A DNA stretch of 64,000 nt from Nereocystis luetkeana (taxonomy: Eukaryota > Sar > Phaeophyceae > Laminariales > Laminariaceae), in NCBI GenBank assembly GCA_031213475.1, contig JARUPZ010000037.1, forward strand, positions 3,540,305 through 3,604,304, given 5' to 3'. The position numbers and the translations under genes are program-made. This document shows, piece by piece, positions 21,205 to 35,000 of this stretch; position 1 is the stretch's first letter; each line of letters opens with the position of its first letter. The notes beneath the pieces are model-generated. The model did no database searches and had not been told where the DNA came from. It saw only the letters and a list, made by a program, of their open reading frames with translations.

Positions 21205-23928
21205 TCAGCCAGACCGGGCAAACCCGCTCAGCCCTTGCAGCAGCGTAAGACACGCCTCTTCCTGCTCCTCCGCTTTCGCGCTGCCCCCGGTCTGCCGCAC
21301 CGTTTCCCTCGCCCCATCCAACCCCACGCGGGCTACCCCCGCGACAAACTCCACGGTCTCCTCGAAGTACCCCATCCCCGCGCCCCCGCGCCCCACCCCA
21401 CCCCCGCTGCCGCCGCTGCCGCCGCCACCGGCGCCAGCGCTATCTCCGACCCACCCCCCGCTCCCGCTCTGCCTGCTGCTGCCGCCGCTGCCGCCGCCGA
21501 TACTGCCGCCGGTAATGCTACCGCTACCGCTGCCGCGAGTGCTGTTTCCGCGGCCTGTGCTGCCGTCGCGAGCACCGGCTCTCGCCGCCGCCTCGATGAG
21601 GGACGTAACTACTGTTGCCGCCCCTCCCTCCATGCTGACGCTCGATACCAGCTGGTTTGCGAGGTCCAGCGTCAGCCACGCGTACCTGTGGGTTCGGCCC
21701 GAAAATATGGTCCACATTTATTGCGGAGGACCATAGTAAATAGGACCAAATATTTAAAGTAAAAATTGCGAATTATATGGGTTTTGTGTGTACCGTAGGT
21801 TCTATTTAATATGGCCCCCTGTAATAGTATGGCACAAAAAAAAAAACAAGAAAAAAAAAGAGAAAGACAACACTGCACAACCCAACAACAAAAAACAAGC
21901 CAAACCCGCCCCGACCCAACCAAGTGAATCCAAACCCAAACCAAACCAAAACCAAACCAAACCAAACCACACAAGCCTAAACCACACCCAGCGAAAAACA
22001 CACCACCAAACCAGACCAACCCAAAACCCTTACCTCACCAAAAACCAGCTCCGACCGAACCAAACCAAAACCAAAACCAAACCCGCCACCTCGCCAAAAA
22101 CAGAGGCATGCTACGATAGAAGGTATTCAGGACTTTTTGCCTTCCAAGGCACATATTTCTGACTGACCGAGCTCCTTAACCCAACATCGCTGGAATACCA
22201 CCCGCGTTTTTACTATATTACTCGTGATATACCTACTACTTTTACAGGGTGCCATAGTAAATAGGACCAAATTGTTCTTGGCAAAAATAGGGAAACATGT
22301 ACGTTTCGTGGGTACCGTAGGTCCTATTTACTAAGGTCCCCCATAATACAAATATTCCATCGAGTTGCACTTTTTAGCTTTTCTAAAAAAAACAAGTTTT
22401 GGTTAAGGTATAAAGCTCCGCAGGTAAGAAGCCTCAGAAAAAAAAAGGTTCCGCACCTACCGCAACACGCCTCCCAAACCATACCAAAACCGAGTCAAAC
22501 CAAACCAAAATCAAACAAAAAAAACGAAATTCGAAAACAGGGGCCGTACTGCAGAGCAAGCGCCGTGCGAGTACCTGGATCGAGCCGTGCGCGCTTGCTC
22601 CCCACCCATGATGGAGCCCATTTCTACCTCGCCCTGCTCCCTGAGCTCCTCCAACTCCCTCAGGGTGGTCAGCACAGTCTCTGCCAACAGCCCTCGCACC
22701 TCTTCGATGAGTCAATATTTACGCGGCAGGAAACGACGGGAAAAGGAGGATTGGGGGTAGGGTGGGGGTTGGGGTGGGTGTGACGGTGGGGGTAGCGTGG
22801 GGGTAGGAGTAAGGTGTGAGGGTGGGGGTAGGGGTGGGTGTAAGATTGGGGGTAGGGTGGGGGTACGGATGGGGTATGGGTAGGCGTAGGGTGAGGGTAG
22901 GGGTGGGTGTGAGGGTGGGGGTAGGGTGGGGGTGGGAGTACGGGAGGGGTGGGGGATGGGGTGGGAGTAGGGGTAAGGGTGGGGTGGGTGGGGGGTGGGG
23001 GGGGGGGGTGGGGTTGCGTTGCGGGCAGAGGATTATATGGAACAACACAAGTGTTATTCATACACAGGTGACGTGCAGATCGCCAGGAGCACATCAGAAG
23101 ACCGAGACCACCAGAGAAGCGAAAAAACACGGATCGGCTGGAAGAACCGTCGGGTTATGGCAACGCTCGCACGCCCCACCCCACCCCCGCCCCCGTCCAA
23201 CCAGAAAAATCGTATCACCGACGAACCCAAACTACACAAAAGAAGGACCTCCATCACCACCGACGGCTCACGCAGCAGCGGCGGCAGCAGCAGCAGCAGC
23301 AAACTCCCAACAACGCCCCTCCTTCATGCGACTCGCCGGACACCTCACGGCGCTTCACGCTTGGTGCAAGCAATGTCTGCCTGGTCGGTGAAAGCCCGGC
23401 ATTGTAGGGATGCGAGGGTCTATGGTCATACGACTACGGCCATGCATGAGATCGAGTACATATCTCCTATCGAGTACACCCCCCCCCCCCACCTTCCCCC
23501 ACCCTACAATGTCCCGCGTGTGATCCTACCGTCCAAAAACCCCGACGTTCGCAGGTACAGCTCGTCGGTGCCGAGTACTCCCCCAACGTCGAGCCAGCTC
23601 TTCTTCCTCTCTGGGCTGGCACCCTCTTCCGCGCGGTGGCTACCCGAAACCGCCCCTTCTTCCCCCTCGCCCTCTCCCCCCACCCCTCCCCCTTCGCCTT
23701 CACCGCTGCCCGCCCCCTCCCCGCCCCGTCGTCCTCCTCTTTCCTCCGCGTGGCTGCCCCTTCCGCTCCCGTCCACACCCCCTCCTCCGCCCGCGGCCTC
23801 AACCTCGCTGACGATGTCGGCGCCCTCCTCGGCGCTACAAGATGGGGACTCGTCGGCACCAGTAGCAGTGGCGGCGGCAGCCGCAGCGACAGCGGTGTCT
23901 CCATCATCGTCGACAACCTCGTCACCAC

Positions 23929-23961
<33 letters not shown>

Positions 23962-25358
23962 CACCGACTCCACCACCGCCACCCCCGCCACCGCTTCTTC
24001 CTTCTACAGCTGTCGGGGGGACGGGAGGTGAGGTGTCCGAGGTGCTGTCGAGAAACCGATCCTGATCCTGATCCTGATTCTGATTCTGATCCTGATTCTG
24101 ATTCCGATTCCGAGGGCCGTCGCCACCGCTGCTGTTGCCCGAAATTGGGGCAGGAGCAGTCGAGGCACCCACGACAACGGTATCGACGCAACCCGTATCA
24201 CCGCTGCGGCCACCTTCTTTGTTTCCGTCGCCTCCGCTTCCGCCTCCGCCTCCGCTGGCAGCACCAGCATCAGCACCAGCACCAGCACCCTTACAAGCGG
24301 CGGCGGCGGTGGCGGCGGTCATGTCGATCGAGATTTTGGGGGCGGCTGCGCCTATCGAGTAGGGGAGCCGCTTCTGCCACATGGCGCACAGGGTCCCGAC
24401 CGCGGATATGTACAGCGAAGCCAACAGGCCGGACCCCGCCGGCCACGGCAACCTGAACGAAAACCCCAAAACGCGCAGAAAATAATCATCAGCAGCAGAA
24501 GCAGAAGCAGCAGCAGCAGAAGCATGTGGGGGGGGGGGGGGGGGGGGGGGTGAGAAGGACAAAGCGATCAAGGCAGAAATCAACTATTATCAATATATAG
24601 GGGGCGGGAATACATCTAAACACTGGGGATAAAATATAATATATATATATATATATAAAAGCCGCGCCACAAGGACCACTGGCACGACGGTTTCAGCGGT
24701 TGTCCAACCATAGCAGCAGCAGTGGTAGCAATTTGCTGCCGTGCCGGATGAACGATGCCCCCCCCCCCCCCCCCCTCCGAGAAGAGAGCCGATCGAACGG
24801 GCGGCTTAATCGTTGCTCAATTTCGAGCCGTGGGCAGGGCGATGAGGAGCCGAGCCAACAAAAAAAAAACATCAATCACACGGAGAGGGGAAGGGCGGTT
24901 GGCGCCGCCGCGAAAAAGTGAGAGACAAGGAAGACCTATGAAAACGGTCGCCGAACAAGCAAACAACTACCCCACCGCAACCCCCCCACTCCCACCCGCC
25001 TCGCCCCGCTGGCCCCCCCCCTCGTTTACCTTCCCTCTCGGCCCCCTCGCCCGCCTCACCGCGCTGGCAAAAACACAACAAAAACAAACATGAAATCACA
25101 CAAACAAATGAACACACAGACGACAAATGAACACACAGACAAGAACACAGACCTACAGACAGGCGCACACATAAACACACGAGAAACAACAACGAACAAT
25201 CGCCTGCTGACGGCCTTGAGCAGCCGACAGTCAGGCGGGCAGACAGACAGACAGACAGACAGAGCAGACAATAAAAGACAGCCAGGCGGAAAGACAGACA
25301 GGCAAAACACCACTGAAAAACCTAGACAACCAGACCATGACAACAACAGCAGCAACGA

Positions 25359-25394
<36 letters not shown>

Positions 25395-28300
25395 ACTCGC
25401 CTCCTGACCGCCTTGAGCAGCCCGCGCAGCAGGTACAGCGGCCCGAGGTCCGGGTGGCCCGGCGCCGCAACCAGAGCCCCCAAGAGACCCTTCACCGCAC
25501 CCGCAAGAAGCCACGCCCCTCCCTGCTCCTTCCTCCCCCCCGCCCCCATCCCCAGTCCCACTCCCAAACCGCCACCACCTCCGCTACGCCCAAGCCCCCC
25601 AGCGGAAGACGCGGAACCCCAGCCATCATCACCGCCGCTGCCGCCGCCACCGCTGATGTTGGCCCCCGTCATCCCCGCTGGAAACCCGAAGGAATCGTCG
25701 GTGGCCTTATCGGAGGGGAGGAGACCGCGGTTGCGGTAGGCGGTGGCGCCGGAGTCGGCTCCTGAGACGACAAGGGGGGAGCACTCGGGTACGACGCAAA
25801 TGGCCGATCTGTCGCGGGTGCATGGTAGTTTTGCAGTACCACCGCAGTTGCCGCGCGGGTAGGGGGGGAGGGGGGGCGGGGGGAGAGACGAGGAGGGGAG
25901 AGGAGACAGCATAGTAGAAGAGCGGGAAGTAGAGCAGAGAAGATAAGAGCAGGGCCGAGCAGAGTGAGAGGAGAGAGAGCGGAGCAGGATAGGGCAGGGC
26001 AGGGCAGAGCAGGGCCGAGCAGAACAAAGGCAAAGTAAAGCAGAGCAAAGTAAAGCAGAGCAGGGAAGATGGCAGGAGGGAAGAAAGAGCACGAGCAGAG
26101 CGAGAGCAGAGCAGGAAGACCGGAAGCGGGGGAAAAGTGGGCGGCGGTAGGGCAAGTGGCGAAGGGGTGATCGCAACAAGCGAGGGCAAGGCCAAGGGAG
26201 AAGGCACTCGGAAGGGTTATCGTCTAACGAAGTTGGCTGTCACAAGATGTCATGCCACGCCATGCCATGCCATGTCATTGGACACCGATACCCCCCTCCC
26301 CGACCAATTCGACCCTGTCATCCCATGCAAGTAATTGTCCGCCTCACAAGTGTTTCTTACTAGGATGCAGCCCACACTTCATGCGACTCGCCGATTCCCT
26401 CACGGCATTTCACTTTTGGCGCAACCAAAGCCTGCCAGGTCGTTGGAAACCTGACGTGATCCGTCCCGTCATCGGAGGGGTGCGAGGGCCTATGGTCATA
26501 GTATGTCGCTCCATGCATGATATGAGTACACCTTCCCCCTCCCCGCCCCCGGCCCGCTCACTCCAGCATCAAAAGGCGTCGATCGCACGTTACCTCAACC
26601 TCCCCAATAACAATAAATAAAAAGAAAAAAAAAATGCTTACTACAAAAATATACTACAAGCTATTAACAACGCGGAGGAGGGGGGTGTACTCATTGTCAT
26701 GCATGGCCTTAGTCGTGTGACCATAGACCCTCGCATCTCTACAATGCCGGGACGGAGCACGTCGGGTTTCCAACGACCAGGCGGACATTTTGCTCGCACC
26801 AACCGCGAAGCGCCGTGGGGTGTTGGGCGAATCGCATGAAGGGTGAGCTGCATCCTACTAAGAACGACTTGTGAGGCGGATTTTCTTGCTTATGAATGAC
26901 AGCGTCAACGGATTGACTTATTTTCCGGAGTGGCCACTTCCAGAGACAGCGATGGGTGTACTATGTAACCGCCTCGTGGGTGCTTCGCCATATACACACC
27001 ACGTGATACGATCATCCCCCTTGTGCGGAGTAAAGGCGTTCTGACGGTAGGGGGCGAATATAGCACCCACGTGCTGTACACTGTCTGAGGCTCCCCCCCC
27101 GTGAGAGGGGAGGGGGGGGGGCTGTACCTCACCCTCAACACCCACCCGACCTTTGATAAATATTGACAGCTAGTCTACGTCCGATACGCAACCCCATGTG
27201 CTATATGGGCCTCTGCTTATAGAAGAAAATTGGACCAAAACAAAGGTATCTGGCGCGGAAAAACTGGACCATACACAAGGTACGTATCTAGCGAAGAAAC
27301 ACTGAACCTCCACGCAAGGTATCTTCGAAGCGAAAAAAAAATGGACCACACGCAGATATCCGGCGAACAAAAATGGGCCAAACACAGGTGTCTGAGACAA
27401 GAAAATTAAACCAAGCAACATTTTTTTTTTTTTTTCATCATCACTTTCACTTTCCAGCCTGACTCGTAGGAGGTTTTACCCTCGACGACCTTCTGGATAA
27501 GCCGTGGTCACAGGTGTCTACCCTTCTCCCCCCCGGTACGTTCCACTGCTCGTCGCTTTTCATCGAATGTAGCTAACTCACGCTCTCGCGCTTTCCGCTA
27601 ATCAATTTATTTTATGCAAGAAAAAGCCCCTACGAGCATGTGCGCTCGGTGGGACTTGAACCCACGAAATTGATCTTGATAGGCACGCGGGCCACGTACC
27701 AAGCCACCGGGGACGCCGGTTAGGGCTGGTCCAGAGATACTTCCGGGAAATTTCCTCAATTGAGTCGCACCCTCCAATCAGTGGCAATATGGTTTGGGCT
27801 CAAAATGTGCGGCGTCTACTGTATATATAGAGCACGGCTCCGAGGAAAAAAACTAGAAAACCAAGAAATGCGACAGCGAAGAACTACACCACCACCACCT
27901 AGACCTCGGGGCACGCACCTGAACAAGGCATCCGCCAGCGCGGGTTTCCCAACCTGCAAGGCGGTGTTCGCGCAGAGCTGGAGCAGCGCCAGCCGCCGCA
28001 GGGCCGAGGGCACGGAGGGCACCGTAAGCGAGCAGAAGCAGAGGGCCGCGCGGGCCGTCGATTTGGACCCCCGCCGCCACGCCCTCACCGACAAACCAAC
28101 CCCTGCGAGAACTAAGCGGTCGGTTACCTTGCGTAAAAAGAGAGGGAGGGACACAAAGAGGGGGGGAGGGGAGGGATAACGCGGGGGTACACGGGGGGAG
28201 ATACCTTTGGTTGTGGCTTTGTTCAAAAAAAATGTTTTTTAGCTGTGGGGCGCATGGTGGGATTCAAGCAGACGTATCCGCACAAAGTCCGCGAGGAAAG

Positions 28301-30224
28301 GCGATGGCATCACCGCTTGTTCGTGAACGTCTCGTAGACGGCAGAGCATGTCTTGAGAACTGGAACGGCGCGCTCGACGGAAGACGGAGACGGATACAGA
28401 CAGGAGGCAGCCATGCAAGCCCGCAAACTTCAGAAAACAGCTCCATTGATACAAATTAGCGTGCTGACTGCTTCTGTGACAACGTGCAGTGGAACGGCGC
28501 GCTCGACGGAAGACGGAAACGGATACAGACAGGAGGCAGCCATGCAAGCCCGCAAACTTCAGAAGACAGCTCCATTGATACAAATTAGCGTGCTGACTGC
28601 TTCTGTGACAACGTGCAGAGACAGTGAGAGGGAGGGAGACAGAGAGAACATTCCACGAAGAGAAACCGAAGATTAAACCCTTACGACTGAAAACTTGACC
28701 CATCTCAAATTCCCGAAACCACGGGCGCAGAAATACAAGGGTGACTTGTTGCATTTTTTGTGACCACGGCGGGGACTACTATTAATAGGTCATGTATGAG
28801 CTACCTGGTACACAAATACGAGCGCGAAATAAACCGATCAGACAATCATAAACAAACGAGTTCCGCGGCAAAAATCGAACTTACCAGTCAGTAACCCAAC
28901 CAGCCAACCGAAATTAACCTACTGTTAAACAAAAGTACTGTAAACACGTAAATTGATAAAACCAAAAACAGCAAATTAACCAAAACGTAACGACCCAACC
29001 AAAACGCCTTCTCCAGCCAAAAGCCAAACATCCAATCAACCAATCAAACCGACCAAACCGACCAATCAACACACCTCATCCATACCCCAGAAGGCTTGCC
29101 GGCACTCCGCCAGTACCGCCAACCGTTCGGCTTCACCCGTCCCACCGCCACCGCCACCGCCACCACCACCGCTGCTGCCATCCAAAGTCAAGCCACTACT
29201 TCCTCGCCGAGCCCGCCCCAAGCCCTGTCCTACTCGAACCACCAGGTTGCACGTCAGCGCGGCCGCACTCTACCACCGTAGGAGGGATGTGAGGGAAGGA
29301 GGGGAGGGGGGGGGGGGGAGAAAATTACGCATGGGTCGAGTCGGAGTGCGCTGTTGATGCTCTCGGCGGGTTCGATTGTGTCAAGTTGTTCTATACTACC
29401 ACTACCACAACTAATATTAACACTGTGACGGGGGGACAGAGTAATCAGGACCATATATGCTTGGTAAAAATACTGTAATATATAGGTGTTTGTGTATACG
29501 GCGGGTCCCGATTTCTATGGGCACCCGTAACAGCAGTAGTTATACTACTGCACCATTACAACAACTACTACTGCTATAACTACTTCCACGACTGCTACTA
29601 CTGCTAGTACACTACGAGCACCACTATTATATCACTACGCCCATCATCTGCACCGTTGCTGGTACCACCAACAGTACTTACCCTACCGCTCCTTTCCCGA
29701 GGCTGATTGTCCTCGCTGTTCTTACTCATTTAGTCTCTCGGCCGTGCGCACAAGGCAAGCCCGGGCAACCGAAGGACAGCAAGACACACGCCAACATCAA
29801 TAACAGCGAAAAACAGGAGCTGCAGCAGCGCCTTCCAACGCACGGTGGGCTGCTTCCCGTCCACCTCCGCCTTCCATGTACAACACCGCCCAAAATACCC
29901 CCAGGGGTCTATGGTCATACACGACTACGGCCATGCATGATGATGAGTATATGGCCATACGACTACGGCCATCCACAAGATCGAGTACACCTTTCCTATC
30001 GAGTGCACCCCCCCCCCCCCCGCCTGCCCAGCTCTCGCCTGCCTCTGCCGCTCCCCCGCCGACAGCGCGTCAAGGCTATCGTGCAGCAGCTTGGCAACCC
30101 CCACCAGCGTCCGCGCCAGCTCCAACTCCCCCCGCCCCCCCACCGCCCTCTCCCACCCACCCCCGCCACCGACTCCGGCTTGCCGGGAAGGGGCCCAAGC
30201 GGATGACTCCCGAGACCGTGGGGA

Positions 30225-30255
<31 letters not shown>

Positions 30256-32057
30256 GGAAGAGGCGGCGTGCCACCGTGACCGTAAGCTATCGGCAACGCT
30301 CTAAGGTGGGCAGCCAGCAGGTCCAGGCAAGCTTGTGCGCGACTGTTCTTGTCCAGAGAGGACAGTATCTGGGTCAAGATGAAGAAGGAGAGCCAAAAAG
30401 GTTTCGAGACACGCGGCGGCGTTCATGGGGGGGGGGGGGGGCACTGAGGTGGAGGGAGAGGGGGGGGGGGGGAGGGTGTACTCGATAGGAGAGATGTACT
30501 CGATCTTATGCATGGCCGTAGTCGTATAACCATAGACCCTCACATCCCTACAATGCCGGGACGGAGTATCCTGTGGGTTTTCACCGACCAGGCAGACATT
30601 GCTTGCACCAAGCGCAGAGCGCCGTGAGGTGTCCGGCGAGTCGCATGAAGGGTGAGCTGCATCCTATTCAGAACTGCTTGCGAGGCGGACTTGCATATGG
30701 ATGACACTTGGGAGGGGAGGGGGGGGGGTGAGGTAAGTATTCTGGAGGGTGGTTGGAGAAAGGGGGGGCAAGAGCGGCTGTAGAGTGTTGAAAAATATTT
30801 CTTACGATATGCCTCAAGGGATGCGGAACACGGACCGGTAGGAATGACAAAAATGGACACACATCAGTGCAAAGCGGCGGTGGCAGCAGCGGTAGCAAAA
30901 GCAGCATCAAACGAAACAAAAAAAACACAGCCGGGTTCACTGTCGATACCCCCACCCCCCTTCCCCGTCTCTTATCCTCCTACTACGGAGGACCATACCG
31001 TAAATAGGACCAAATATTGTTGGAAAAAATACGTACATACATATCGTAGGTTTTTGTGCGTACCGTAGGTCCTATTTACTATGGTCCCGTCCCCTGTACT
31101 ACAGTAGAACAACAAGTACTCTTTTGCAGGGGAAAAAAAAAACTATCATGCGCCCCCCATTCTGAATAAAGTTCACGGACAGAAGGGTAGCAAAAAATGC
31201 CGAGAAAAAAAAACGGCTCCCTCACCTTGACGACATGCCCGCCCCCCGCCTCGAGCGCTGCCACGTCTCCCGCTCGCGTCAACGCTCCCACGACGCCGCC
31301 AGCTAGCCGTGACTGCACCCGGCCAAGCTCGGAGGGGCTCGCTGCCTCTACCCGGCAGGCCACGTCCTCGACGAGGATGGCCACCTGGGTTGGTGAAGGA
31401 CGAAGAGGGCACGGACAGCGGCAACAGCGCAGCAGAATAAACACTAGGGGGTCGCGCGCTGCATGTAGGTGTCGGCGTTCTTGGGCTGTTGGTGGTTAGG
31501 TGTTGCCTTGTTGGCTGGTGCTGTAGGTTTCAGCGGTTAGCGAGGTACTAGGTAGCCATTAATGACAGCTGGTATTGCTGGAATGCTGATCGTCAACAGG
31601 TGTACCTGGTATGGCATGCTCTCCCGGTCGTAGCTGCCAACCCGGCGTTAGCTAGTTGTCTGCCGACGGTTGGCCGTGAGTCAGGCGCTACTGCTAAGCC
31701 AGCTTCCACCCATTGTGGCTAGAGGAAAGGGCGAGGGAGGGAGCAAGCAGGCAAGCAAGCAATGCAGAGCAAGCAACTACCGTACCATCACTAACCCAAT
31801 CCCTCTTACCGCTACTACGGCGAGCTATTAATAGGGAGCCAGCAACTACCACCACCACTACAACAATCACAACCACTACCCCTTCCTCTACCACTACCAC
31901 CACCAGAATCACCACCATCTCCGTGTTGTCTTGTTTTGTACCTCGTCCGGGCCGTAGGCCGGGTTATGAAGAAGGACACCCAGCCAGGCCGACGCTCCTT
32001 CCACGTATATCTCCAAAGGGGCGGGGGCGATCTCCTGAGAATCAGAAACATCAAGGG

Positions 32058-32091
<34 letters not shown>

Positions 32092-35000
32092 GGAGTGGTG
32101 GCGTGGTAGGGAGTACCTGGTATATTGCAGCAGATAACGCAACCTGGGGAATATTACAACTACACACAAATCGTCGACACACGGAACAGAACAAACCGTG
32201 TAGTTACAGCGGACACCAATCGCGGGCACAGAAAACAAAAACTCATGTATGAATAGTAAGGATGTACTTACACACAGCCAGTGTGGTGTGAAGGGAGGGG
32301 TTCCATCCCCTCATCAACTAATCACGCCATCAACATCACCCCATCTCGGTGTCGTGTAGGCTGGGTCGGTGGGGTGATGTGGCTCTTGTGGGATGATGTT
32401 TTATGTTGACGGTGTGATGATGGAATGGAACCTCTCCCTTCTGGGTTGTGGGATGATATGGCTATAGGATGATGTTGATGGTGTCATGAGGTGACCACGG
32501 GAGGGAAGCCCTCCCTGCTCCCCGGAGTAGGGAGACATTCCATCGCCGCATAACTTCCAGCACACCAACAACACTGTCCACAGTTACATCATCCCACAAC
32601 CCAGTAGAGAGCGGTTTGTACTCCCACCATCACACACCATCAACGGTACACCAAACCACATCATCGTACCCTCATATCATACCATCACCCCACCAGCACC
32701 ACCACCACCCCACTACAACACACTATCCTATCATCCCATCACACACCACCCCACCACCATCACCAGTATCACCACCAGATCACCGCACTACCACCACCGC
32801 CATCACACCACATCACCACACCACCACCACCATACCCCACCCCACCACTACACCACAGCAACCCACCTGCCAGGCCTCATTGAGAAGCGGCACAGCATCG
32901 TCACCCGCGGGCTGCACCCCACCCGCCAGGTTCCTGCCGAGAAGACCCATAACCTCCGCCGCCGAGCAGTGAGACGAGACGCCATCACTCTGTCCGCCCC
33001 CCCCCCCCCCCGAAAAAAACGCAAGAGGCGAAACCCGTCAGTGTCAGTGTCCGTGTATGTGTTGCATGCGCATGTGACTGTGTACTCCCCTTTTACCGTA
33101 TGATGAGCAGCGCCTATTATTATAGTAATCTTATTATTCTGTTTTACAGTGTTATTCGTTGTGCTCCGCCCACGGGATTGTTCACAGGGTTGGGCGTACA
33201 ATGTTTCGAGTAGATAATAGGGCTATCTCCAAAGATTTCCTGTAGCTCCAACGAGCTGCTGTAGCTCTCAAGAGCTAGAGGTAGCTCCCAAGCTAGAGCT
33301 AGCTCTCAAGAGCTAGAGCTATCTCCCAAGAGCTAGCGCTAGCTCCGAAGAGCCAGAGCTAGTTCCCAAGAGCCAGAGCTAGTTTCCAAGAGCCAGAGCT
33401 ATCTCCCAAGAGCCAGAGCAAGCTCCGAAGAGCCAGAGCTAGTTCCCAAGAGTCAGAGCTAGCTTCCAAGAGCTAGAGCTATCTCCCAAGAGCCAGAGCT
33501 AGCTCCCAAGAGCCAGAGCTAGCTCCCAAGAGCCAGAGCTAGCTCCCAAGAGCTAACGCTAGCTCCCAAGAGCCAGAGCTAGCTCCCAAGAGCCCGAGCT
33601 AGTTCCCAAGAGCCAGAGCTGGCTCCCAAGAGCCAGAGCTAGCTCCCAAGAGCTAGAGCTATCTCCCAAGAGCCAGAGCTAGCTCCTAAGAGCTAGAGCT
33701 ATCTCCTAAGGGCTAGAGCTAGCTCCCAAGAGCTAGAGCTATCTCCCGAGAGCTGGAGCTATCTCCCAAGAGCTAGAGCTAGCTCCCAAGCTAGAGCTAG
33801 CTCAGTAGAGCTAGAGCTAGCTCCCAAGAGCTAGAGCTAGCCACGAAGAGCCAGCGCTAGCTTAGAAGAGCTAGAGCTGGTTCTTCGTAGCTAAATCTAG
33901 CCCCCAACAGCTAGAGCTAGCTTCCAAGAGCTAGAGCTAGCCAGCTAGAGCTAGCCAGCCAGAGCTAGCTCCCAAGGGTTGGAGCTGGTTCTTCGGAGCT
34001 AGAGCTAGCTCCCAAGGGCTAGAACTGGTTCTTCGGAGCTAGAGGTAGCTCCCGAGAGCTACTGTAGAGCTAGCTCCGAAGAGCTAGAGCTAGCTCCGAA
34101 GAGCTAGAGCTAGAGCTAGCTTCCAAGCGCTAGAGCTAGCCCCCAAGAGCTAGAGCTAGCTCCCAAGAACTAGAGCTAGCTCCGAAGAGCTATATCTAGC
34201 TTCCAAGCGCTAGAGCTAGCCCCCAAGAGCTAGAGCTAGCTCCGAAGAGCTAGAGCTAGATCTAGCTCCCAAGCGCTAGAGCTAGCTCCCAAGTGCTAAG
34301 ATAGCTCCCAAGAGCTAGAGCGAGCTCCCAAGAGCTAGAGCTAGGTCCAAAGAGCAAGCTCGAAAGAGCTAGCTCAAAATATCTATTGTAGCTCGAAAGA
34401 GCTAACTCCTAGAACTACAGTAGCTCCTAGAGCTAGCTCATAGAGCCAACTCCTACTGTGAGGACCTAGTAAAGATTAGGTACCCCCCCTCTATTCATAT
34501 CGTGGAGTGACTCTCACCTGCTTGATAAGCAGCGCCATCTCTAGCGCAAATGGGGCGTAGTGCTTCGGTCCGAAGTGCGTCAGGATGAGGCGCAGCATTT
34601 CTAGGTTGCCGCAGTGGTTGCGATAGTGTGTCAAGATGCTGGTGAATACCGCCTGAGGAGGAACACCGAGGAGGTGAGGGATAGTTGGGAAGGGGAAAGG
34701 GTGCGGGTGGAGGAAGGGGGTAGAGGGAAGACGGAAGGAGAGGGGAAGTAGGGAGGGAGGGAAGGAGGTGAGGGGAGGGGGGAAGGATGGAGGGAAGGGG
34801 AGGGGAGGGGAGAGGAAAGCAGTTGAGGAGGGAAGGGGGGGGGGGCACGGTGTGCTCATAGCATGCATGGCCGTTGTCGTATGGCCATAGACTCAAGCAT
34901 CCCTACAATGCCGGAACGGAGCACGTCTGGTTTTTACCGACCAGGCATACAATGCTGGGCGGGAGGGGGGGGGTGTTTTCAGCAAGAGTGCGTCGCTGGT

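Noticed and set aside
22995..24065. A 356-codon open frame on the plus strand
   Set aside because: It is antisense to VPS35L exon 16 and consists of poly-Pro/Ser/Ala from GC-rich triplets; the minus strand carries the conserved residues.
25033..25066. A 34-nt microexon of VPS35L
   Set aside because: It has good-looking splice borders, but including it breaks the frame unless other sites are changed; a GC-AG intron explains the phase more simply.
28353..28676. A protein with two 43-residue repeats
   Set aside because: The repeat unit is a multiple of three, so both strands stay open automatically; it lies in an intron and shows no start or splice context.
33230..34460. CRISPR-like array
   Set aside because: Units are contiguous, imperfect and without unique spacers; it is a eukaryotic minisatellite.
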